DNA of 64,000 bases from Pseudocercospora fijiensis CIRAD86 (Eukaryota; Ascomycota; Dothideomycetes; Mycosphaerellales; Mycosphaerellaceae), in contig NW_006921534.1 of NCBI RefSeq assembly GCF_000340215.1, positions 5,560,955 through 5,624,954 of the forward strand, written 5' to 3'. Position numbers and translations under genes: made by a program. Positions within the stretch are counted from its first letter, which is position 1, and each line of letters starts with the position of its first letter. Below the pieces are notes generated by a model, which worked only from the letters and a program-made list of their open reading frames with translations, made no database searches and was not told the origin of the DNA. Below are positions 56,379-64,000 of this stretch, one piece after another.

Positions 56379-58460
56379 ACTTGCAATGATCCCGATCCGG
56401 AAGTGCTGCACACGACCAAACTACGATCCCAGCGGATCAAGTGGATCAGCATAGTTTTGAAATTCTGCGGTATTGGTCCTTTGGGCTGTATCAGTCACGG
56501 CATTAGGGTTGTTTCGATTTCCTGCCACCTATTTCGGCAGAACGGCAACGAGGCACACGACCTGGAGAGAGTATGGTAAACTCTGTTGCATCATGCGAAC
56601 GCTGGGTGGAACCATGGGATGTCAAACGGCTTCTGCCAAGGAAGCTTCTACGCGAATCCACCGACACGAGTACAGACTCTTGTCTCGTCCAGGCCATTGG
56701 AACGTTTCTGTTCATATACACGATACTGCGGCCTCCAGCTCTGCTGACACATAACCGCATCGACCACAAATCGGGAATGGAATCTGCACACCTGCAGACG
56801 CAGCCGCAGGGCTGTTCTGCAGCATTGCAATTTGATGCAGAAGCGAATACGGTCGACAGTGCATTGCTACTGTAGTGATAAAAGCGCTAGGGTCGGGGCG
56901 AAGTCCGTCAGAGATAGGACGATAAGCAAGCGATAAAAGATGATGATGCTGGTCTTGTCTGCGTTTACATGTCAGCAGCTGCGGAAATTAGCGGTGACGG
57001 TCTTTCATGTGAAACGCAGAGACACTCGGTGCTGTGGTTCGGCATGCTGTGCTTCGTCCCACCAGCAGTACGAGTACGACCCATGATGATTTCGCAACAC
57101 CTCCTCCAGCTGACACAATTGTTGCGCACTTCGCTTTTCATCCCTACTTGAAAGCGTGACCAAAACTTCGGCCAATGACCTCATGCACGGCCCCCCACTC
57201 CAAAGTGAAAAGCAATGCAAATCTTACACGACAAGCAACAGCAGCAAGAAAAAGTCCAGGCTTGCTTGCCACTCTGTAGCTTGTAGTTAAATCACATGCT
57301 CCATAGAAGAGGAGAGTGAATGCCCGAGGATGGTGTGTTATACGGCAGTAGCGCTGTCGGCATATCTACAGCAGCAGTCAAGGATGGGATTCCTTTAGTT
57401 CAGCCTCAAGCGTCGTCTCCGAACTTCACAGAAAGTCAAAGAGATGACTTATTATCTCGTATGGTTGAGGAAAGCAGGCGCGGCCTTGCCTGCTATGAGC
57501 ATAGTGGAGAAGAGGGCGTTGGCGTTGTTCGGGATGCGATGTTCGGTTACACGCGGTGGGTTTATTATACTTCTGGTGGTAGGGCGGTTGAGAAGGCTCG
57601 AGCGCTTTTGATTGGTTGCCCGGGCATGCCGGCTTTGCTTGCATATGCAGTACTGCAGCAAAAGTCGGAAGAACGGTTAATAAGGCTACGACTTCTCCGC
57701 TCTGCTTGCTGTAGTCGAACAGATGGAGGTGAAGTTCCATGGCCCAAGGAGGGAAGAATTGGATAATGCGAGATCGGCTTTTGGATGGGAACAAATAGAG
57801 TTTAGATCGAGATCCAGAAGGCCTCGTTGACCGTGGGCCTGCTCCTCATATGCCGAGAGTGTGAGTGCAGAGCAAACAAAGAAGTGTATGTTCAACAAGG
57901 AACCGCGGTACTCTTGGTATCTGCTGCGGTGCGGGAAGTGGAAGGCTGGAAGCGGAGTAAGCGCCGTTTCTTCCTGCATTATTATTGGCATCGAAGATTG
58001 GTTCCACTCACACAAGCCCGGTAGGCGGTAGCAGCCGGTCACCAAAGCAAATTTCGTGTTTCCGATGTGAACTGTGAGCACACGACACATTATTATTGCC
58101 TCAGTCAAATGTGCTTTAGCCTATCTGTTGCATGAGCCAGCTTTCGGCTTTCGTGGATCGCGGTGGCAGGGCTGACGAGTGAGAGTGAGTGGGCTATCCT
58201 TGTCTGCTCACTCGAAACTTTATGAAGAAGCCAATTGCGTTGCATTCAGCCATTCACTGCGAGGATACATGACCTTTCCCCACCCACGGCTCTTGATCTC
58301 AGTCTGATATACAGGCCGACCGCCTCTCCGCTCACGAGCGTATGACGCAGCGCCATGTCACGACGATAACAACAACACATTGGAAACCGGTCCCTACCTC
58401 AGCAACCTGGACCATTCTCGCCTCACTCGCACAGATCGGCAGGCAGGCAGCCAGCGCATC
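56379..58460. other. Long intergenic region, one weak ORF
   Basis: About 2.1 kb. A plus-strand ATG frame at 57320-57766 (148 residues, MPEDGVLYGSSAVGISTAAV) has no recognisable motif, and overlapping minus-strand frames are equally long, so I do not count it as a gene. No repeats or RNA genes seen. Confidence 0.4.
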
Positions 58461-61173
58461 ATGAAGTACGGCGAGACGTTGAGGCAGCGCTCAATTCCTG
58501 CTTGGAGCCATCGTAAGTATCACCTCTGCTCGCGCTGCTGCTTCCTGCCGGCACTGGAAAGTCCCATCCATGGCTCTGCTCGGCTTGCTTGCGTGGAATC
58601 GCTCGCTGAACACGGCTAATGCCAATGCAGACAACATTGATTACGACGATATCAAGCACTTCATCAAAGAAAACACCACCCCGGGCAAAGGCAAGAGCGT
58701 GTCGGTGCCCGGAAAAGGCGACGATAAGCTCGAGCATTTCGAGCATGCCCTCTTTCACATCTTGGCCGACCAGCACCATCGCATAGACCTGTTTGCAAGA
58801 AGCAAATCGGGCGAGATCCAACGACGACTCGGTAAGCTCAGCCTTTTCTTCAGACTGACGGGGTGTGAAGGAACAGCAGAATCATGACGTGCTGTGCTGC
58901 GTCGCAATGTTTCTGCCGACTCGATCGGGAACATGCATGAGGTATCTCCGCTAATTTCCGGCTTCCGACACCTTGAGATCTGCATACAAGCACCGGTCAC
59001 CAAAGTCGCATCTCGCATTTCTAACACCGGAACAGATCATGCCAAAAAGCAGCTCCGATCACTTGCAGCACGGCGGACACTCAATGCCGACAGCAGAATT
59101 CCCGTCAGTCGTCTGGAGCGGTATGGACGATTGGAGAACGATGTTATCAAGGCCGGAGACGAGATTAAGTCTCTCGCGCGATTTACAGCCACGCAAAGGA
59201 CTGCTTTCCGAAAGCTGATCAAGAAATACAAGAAATGGACCGGATCGGCAGAACTCGAAGACCGCTTCCGCGACGAAGTGCTGGACGACCCGAAAAGCTT
59301 CACGAAGCTCGACCTTGGGCCGCTGCTGGACGATTACTCAGCTACACGACAGAGCATAAGAGATCTGTATGAGAGCCAGATGCAACAGTCAGCAGGTGGA
59401 CGATCATCTGAAGCACAGGTCCCAGAGGCTAGCACTTCTGCGATCAAGCAGTTGCAAGAGACGGTAGAAAGTGGATCGAAAGTGACTTTCGACGCCAACA
59501 TTGCAACTGTGCCATTGGGTGACGCTGGCCAATTCGCCAGCTACTTTGTGCATCCCGAGAATGTTGTAGAGCTGCAGATGCTCTTGCTACAATATGCCAG
59601 GTTCTACAGCAGCCGAAGCCGGCAGAGCTCCGTCGCTACGCCCGTGACATCGCAACCGCATACTCCCAACACTGGCCGGATCGACTTTGCGGACTATCAC
59701 ATGCTCGCCGCCGATAATCTCCAACGATTCGCACAAGAACAGAGTGCGCTCACAGTCGACGATCGAGAACACGCCCCCGGCAGCTACCCGCAAAGAGCAA
59801 AAGCGTGTGTGAGATGGAACCACACCGAGGATGCGCTTGCGTGCCTTCGCTGTAGGAATGGAAGGACAAAGAGCGCATATATAAAGAAGAAGCACGTGCG
59901 AGACTTCTTTGACAAGAATGCCGACTTTTCTCAGACGCGTGGAGTGGCTCTTGCGGATAGCAGTGAGAGGGTGGAAGAGCTGCGTAAGGAATTGCTGAAG
60001 GATGACATCCTGCCGCTGTTCCACTTCTCCAGTTGTCGCTCACGCCTAGTCGGTCTCGATGAGAGTGCGGATGGCTTAGTGCTGGCAACATTAGATACTG
60101 GCATCACAATCGAAACAGCTGGGTCAGAAGGAAGCAAGCCGACTGAAACCACATTTCCGTTTGCGCTCCTCCTGGTGCGGCAGGAAGGAATACCAAAGTC
60201 AGAATTACTCGCTGCTCTGGATAACAGCCACCTGGTCGAAAGAGTTCGTGGCTTTTCCTTGGAGTATCATGCTATCTGGCAGACGCATAAACCAAGCAAT
60301 ATTCCTGCTCCATTTTGGCTTCCAATGCTTTCACAAGACATCCGAAAGTTGCCACCCCCAGCCATGAAACGAGCAAGCACTGCAGGCGATGTGAGAGCTT
60401 CCGGCTCGCATTCGGCAGACTCAAATGAATCTATAAGAGCAGGCACAGATAGTTCAACAGCAGTCGACACATCTATCGAGAGCCCATTACAGCTCGAATC
60501 GGCACCTTTAAAGTCGCTCCGGAAGAAGAAAAGACGAATATATCCAGAGGCAGAATCACCAAAGCAGAAATATTGGAGCGAATACGACAATCCTGAGGAC
60601 GAAGACCAGAACGGCTTTTACATATACGTGGATCCCAACGAGACAAATGCCTTTGACCGCTTCTTCGACAGAATAGGAAACTTCTTCACTCGCCAAAAGA
60701 AACCCGAGGAAGAAGCGTTGCTATACGACGCCGCATCTCCCAAAGAAGACGAAGAATCCTCGGATGAAGAACCAGACGGCCAAGTCACTCGACTCTCCAA
60801 GCCCACAACTTCTTTCGGCACATTCGCAAGACCTGCCTCGAACAGAACGAGCGGTAGTCGGCGAGAAGAAACTCCCGCCTTCTTCCTCCCCCAATTCAGC
60901 TCAATCTGTCTCGCAGCCTCTCTATCTCTCCTCTTCGTGGCATATATCCTGCACCAAACAGGACGACATAAGTACCTACAAGAAGTCCATATCGGAGTCT
61001 TCTTCTCCATTCTCTGCAGTCTGGGCTTCGTCCTTTTGGGTTTTATGAATGTGATTAGAAGTGGGAGTCGAAGAGGGAAACCAATATCTTATGCGGCTTG
61101 GGCGATCAGTATTTTTGTTTTGATTGTGGATGCGGTTGGGTCTGGGGGGTTGGTGGCGTGGATGTTAGGGTGA
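58461..61173 (+). CDS. SPX-domain vacuolar transporter chaperone subunit (VTC5-like)
   Basis: Three exons, 58461-58512, 58631-58831 and 59036-61173, introns of 118 and 204 bp (the second with a CTAAC branch), 796 residues. The SPX domain starts MKYGETLRQRSIPAWSHHNI and continues through HFEHALFHILADQHHRIDLF and the basic FRKLIKKYKKW, which corresponds to the inositol-pyrophosphate-binding surface. A central tunnel-like region lacks obvious polyphosphate-polymerase catalytic motifs. The C-terminus has three membrane spans (ICLAASLSLLFVAYIL, VFFSILCSLGFVLLGFM, AISIFVLIVDAVG) of the VTC1/DUF202 type. SPX plus central domain plus DUF202 is the VTC layout. The absence of catalytic motifs and the sequence style favour the regulatory VTC5 (yeast YDR089W), which stimulates vacuolar polyphosphate synthesis. 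Confidence 0.82.
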
Positions 61174-61510
61174 AGAAGGAGAGAGGGAGAGGGAGAGGGA
61201 GAGAGAGTTGTTTTTAATGTCTAAGGCAGGAATGGTGAGGGAAATGGTACATGAGGAGGGTGCATCTGGGTGGTTAGCAAGCGTCTATATTTGTGAAGTT
61301 TCGTGATTAGCGAGTTTTCGTTAAAGAGCATGTTTGAAGTGAGGGCTTGAGCGGATTTGCGCTCGCTCTAGTGGTTGTTTTGAATATTTATTTTCCTTCG
61401 TGTTATTAAACTAGAGAACGAGAACGAGATTCAGGTGGTATCAAACACAACCTTCCACATCCACATCCACGTCCACGTCCACATCCACATCCACATCCTC
61501 CCTCCCTCAC
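61174..61510. other. Convergent intergenic region with simple repeats
   Basis: A GAGAGG purine run at 61178-61209 and a six-base repeat CCACAT/CCACGT at about 61455-61500. Between two convergent genes, so it holds both 3' ends. Confidence 0.6.
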
Positions 61511-61903
61511 TCACTCATCATCCCCATTCCTCCTCTCCCTACACCCCCCATGAACCCCCTTCTCCGAAATCCACTCTCGAGCCCTACGTTCAAACTCCTC
61601 CTCCAATTTTTTCATCTCCCCCAAATCCTGACTTTTCCGCTTACTCCCCTTCTGCTTCTCGAGTTTCCGCTTCACAAGATCCGATTTGAGTTTGACTTCT
61701 GCGACTTTCTTCTCGCAGCACGCGGGCTTGCAACAGTACTCTTTTCTGCGACCTTCCATGGGTTGTTTGTTTATCAGGTCGCAGGGTTGGCGGGATTCGA
61801 AGTGGGCGCGGGTGGACCTTGAGGGGGTGGAGAGGGGACAGAAGTCGATTTGGGGTTTGCTGGCGTGGCCGCAGGTGTAGAGGTTGTGGAAGGATTTGCA
61901 CAT
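61511..61903 (-). CDS. Small Cys-rich hypothetical protein
   Basis: 130 residues from ATG 61903 (MCKSFHNLYTCGHASKPQID). Cys/His spacing at the start (C2..C11-G-H13..C22) and a later cluster EYCCKPACCEKK suggest metal binding, followed by a Lys/Glu-rich helix (EKQKGSKRKSQDLGEMKKLE). Short fungal proteins beginning MCK-x(6-8)-Y-x-CGH are common in this class, with no known function. The frame continues open upstream to 62221, but the Met with a Cys-rich start is preferred. Confidence 0.55.
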   Translation of the reverse strand: MCKSFHNLYTCGHASKPQIDFCPLSTPSRSTRAHFESRQPCDLINKQPMEGRRKEYCCKPACCEKKVAEVKLKSDLVKRKLEKQKGSKRKSQDLGEMKKLEEEFERRAREWISEKGVHGGCRERRNGDDE

Positions 61904-62415
61904 TTTTGTGGTTTCTAGGGCAGAGGGTGAGGGCTCAGTCCAGGTGTTGTTGGGTAGTGAGACTGAAGATGGCCCTTGGAGCTTGAAGGCGAAGGAATAT
62001 GATCGTGGCAGCAGAGCGCTGCTTTCATGGACTGGCCAAGCGACGCATTGGGGATGTTTCGGCACGACATATTGTCGAGTCTTCTCCCGTTGTTCTTTGT
62101 GGTACAGATATCCGGAGTTGGCGAGTCTTTGTCGATTGTCTGCCACGTGCGGGTCCAGAGTATTGGAACTGGAGAGCATACAAAGGAATAATGTGTGTAG
62201 GTGCTCCACACTGCGGACCACGCCCTTGCTTGGGCAATTTGTTGCTGAACCGCTCGATCATGCTTGAGCGTCAAAGCCGGAACGTGCCTAACGCACTGCT
62301 GAACAATGAAGCGAATTGCGCTACATTGCAGTCTGAGCCGTGTGCCCCCTTGCGTATAGCATGACTGCAGAGTCAAGGCGTTCACGAATGGATTCATCCC
62401 ATACTTAGGAAGTGC

Positions 62416-63819
62416 TCAACCATCTCTAAAGACTCTCCTGACCTTGATCCTCATCGGTCTCTTGCAAGGGTGGATGAGTGGAGGCAAAGGATACTTGATG
62501 TCGAGCCATCTTTTCTGGAGCCTGCCTATGATCGCGTTGGTCATGATATACAGCACAATGGCCGCCGGCAACTGCAACGACACGAATGTGAAAAGGCCCG
62601 CCATTACGATTTTCATCCTGTCGCCTCCGGTCAGTTGGCCGAAAGGCGACCATTCCTCACTTTTCCTTGTCGTAGCCGCTCGCAATTCATCAGCCTTTAA
62701 GAGAGCGGCATTGATGTCGGCATTGACTTTTCGTTGCTGTTCGAGCACAGCGTCTTGGGCAGGTGGTGCTGAAGATGCTTTTGGCGGAGCCTCTATGACA
62801 GGCGCATCCTCAGTCTTGTTCTCGTCTTGTGATTTTGGGCGCTGGTGTATGCTCGATGGCTTCGTTACGCTCTTCCAATTTACGCCCGCTAGAAAGACGG
62901 CACCAAGAGCTATGGGTAGAATCCCATTAGGATCCGGGACAGTAAGGTCAGAAATCCATGCTATGCCCTCAGTAGCCATCTTCGGGTCTGCATATTCAGC
63001 GTATGCCGGTGGTTGGATTGGAGCTTGTAGGCTGTGACCAGCAGTACTGTATGACGGGTCTACAGCTGCCGCAGCATTCATGTACTCGAACGCATCACTG
63101 CCATTTTCCTGTGCCGCTCGAGACGATTCAATACGCTCAAGTTGGGCTTCAAGCCGCTGTGCGAGAGCCTCATCTGCCTTTTCTTGGGTGGTTTGCGCAC
63201 TCTCACCTCCAGAATTTGCTTCTTCGAGTCGCGGCAGTATCATGGACAGAAGTCCTTGTCTTGTCCCACATTTAATTCTTATGGCCTCTGCGAATGCCAG
63301 AAGAGTAATGAAGTTTAAAGGCGCAGTCCAAGTGAACAGTGGAGCATTGAAAGTCTTCCCTAATCGATGCGATTCTCTTACATTGAAAATGACCGCCAGT
63401 AGCCGCATTCGGATTCCCAGAAGCTGTGGAGGCAATGCTCCTGATTTCACCTCTTCCAACATCGGAGTCATGTGCTTGTCCACTGCTCTCTTCGCACTGT
63501 TCTGCACCAGTGGGAACAAATGTGTTCTGATGATCTCTCGCTTTCGAGCAGGCTTTGCAGACCAGTAATATACCAGAGTGCATTGTACTAGGGCTGCCGA
63601 GAGCGGGATAGCAGCCCACCACGGCACGCCCATTGCATGCACGCCCTCGAGAACGGCCAAGGGGGTTTCGACGGCAAGGTGTGTGAGTGCAGCCGGTGCA
63701 GGTGCCCATGCTGAGAAGTGTCGCCGCGGGAGTGCATTTGGGCAGATGGAGGCTCGTATGGAGGGCGGCAGTTGGAGGAAGTGTTTCCGTAAAGAGCGTG
63801 TTGCGAGAACAGATGGCAT
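62416..63819 (-). CDS. Mitochondrial inner-membrane insertase, YidC/Oxa1/Cox18 family (Cox18-like)
   Basis: 467 residues, single exon, start MPSVLATRSLRKHFLQLPPS, a basic, acid-free mitochondrial targeting sequence. Hydrophobic spans: VPWWAAIPLSAALVQCTLVY, ending in the W-A-x(2)-P-L pattern typical of the family; FTWTAPLNFITLLAFAEAI; LPIALGAVFLAGVNW; and, near the C-terminus, IVMAGLFTFVSLQLPAAIVLYIMT. Between the second and third spans lies a charged, probably coiled, insertion, and another before the last span. Cox18 exports the Cox2 C-terminus across the inner membrane; Oxa1 inserts mitochondrial translation products. The long loops and absence of the Oxa1 C-terminal ribosome-binding helix favour Cox18, but that is a judgement by eye. 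Confidence 0.78.
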   Translation of the reverse strand: MPSVLATRSLRKHFLQLPPSIRASICPNALPRRHFSAWAPAPAALTHLAVETPLAVLEGVHAMGVPWWAAIPLSAALVQCTLVYYWSAKPARKREIIRTHLFPLVQNSAKRAVDKHMTPMLEEVKSGALPPQLLGIRMRLLAVIFNVRESHRLGKTFNAPLFTWTAPLNFITLLAFAEAIRIKCGTRQGLLSMILPRLEEANSGGESAQTTQEKADEALAQRLEAQLERIESSRAAQENGSDAFEYMNAAAAVDPSYSTAGHSLQAPIQPPAYAEYADPKMATEGIAWISDLTVPDPNGILPIALGAVFLAGVNWKSVTKPSSIHQRPKSQDENKTEDAPVIEAPPKASSAPPAQDAVLEQQRKVNADINAALLKADELRAATTRKSEEWSPFGQLTGGDRMKIVMAGLFTFVSLQLPAAIVLYIMTNAIIGRLQKRWLDIKYPLPPLIHPCKRPMRIKVRRVFRDG

Positions 63820-64000
63820 TGCGCGTGCAGCAGGCGGAGGATGGTTTCGAAGAGCCGCGAAGGCTATATTTCACGTGCGAGACATTTCTGAGAAGTGACG
63901 GAGGTGAATGAAAAGCTCCGACCGCTGCACGCGTGATGCAGGGTCTGGGCTGTGACACGTCGTGGACCTCGTGGTGTTGGGCGCAACAGCCAACAGGCCA

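Noticed and set aside
57320..57766. 148-residue ATG frame
   Set aside because: Overlapping antisense frames of similar length, no motif, no splice sites; not enough to call a gene.

Overview
This is a nuclear window from a filamentous ascomycete, most likely a Dothideomycete of the Mycosphaerellales/Capnodiales kind (inferred from protein style, not proven). Genes have 47-204 bp introns with GT..AG ends and CTAAC/CTGAC branch sites, and the family set is fungal: Zn2Cys6 regulator, yapsin-like protease, VTC5-like SPX protein, NatA catalytic subunit, Cox18/Oxa1.

The window is two-speed. Positions 1-12700 and 23430-34275 are repeats mutated by RIP (repeat-induced point mutation). CpA and TpG are nearly gone, replaced by TpA, while CpG, CpC and CpT remain, so the DNA is full of TAG stops without becoming extremely AT-rich. 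Reading through RIP-type stops recovers: (a) an unrecognised minus-strand frame covering 1-3925 and running off the left edge; (b) a Ty3/gypsy element at about 4.1-11.7 kb, containing a 1204-bp inverted duplication of its protease region and an unmutated fragment of a host-type short-chain dehydrogenase gene; (c) a complete 7121-bp Ty3/gypsy chromovirus (26289-33409) with 198-bp LTRs, a GTTGT target duplication and a Tf1-type self-priming site; (d) the Tc1/mariner-IS630 transposase gene that (c) split, sharing its block with a second ORF on the other strand; and (e) 42-bp inverted repeats flanked by TA that enclose the whole nest. From 12.7 to 14.8 kb lie short tandem repeats and a 12-bp satellite with higher-order structure, ending in an assembly gap (14788-15226).

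The island 15.5-23.3 kb has ordinary composition but is rich in minisatellites. It carries an F-box/2EXR-like gene with an apparent frameshift, a small hypothetical gene, naa10, a coiled-coil gene and a broken ORF.

The stretch 34.7-64 kb is ordinary gene space: aromatic-amino-acid-type decarboxylase, Zn2Cys6 regulator, YML018C/SLC35F-like transporter, GPI-type aspartic protease, large membrane protein, a remnant of a FAD monooxygenase, three uncharacterised proteins, an R3H-SUZ RNA-binding protein, a ZCCHC10-like zinc-knuckle/RS protein, a VTC5-like protein and a Cox18/Oxa1 insertase. I see no biosynthetic cluster, rRNA, tRNA or CRISPR. Several gene models (naa10, R3H-SUZ, ZCCHC10-like, Zn2Cys6, VTC5-like, DUF3176-like) were assembled across introns by reading splice sites by eye.
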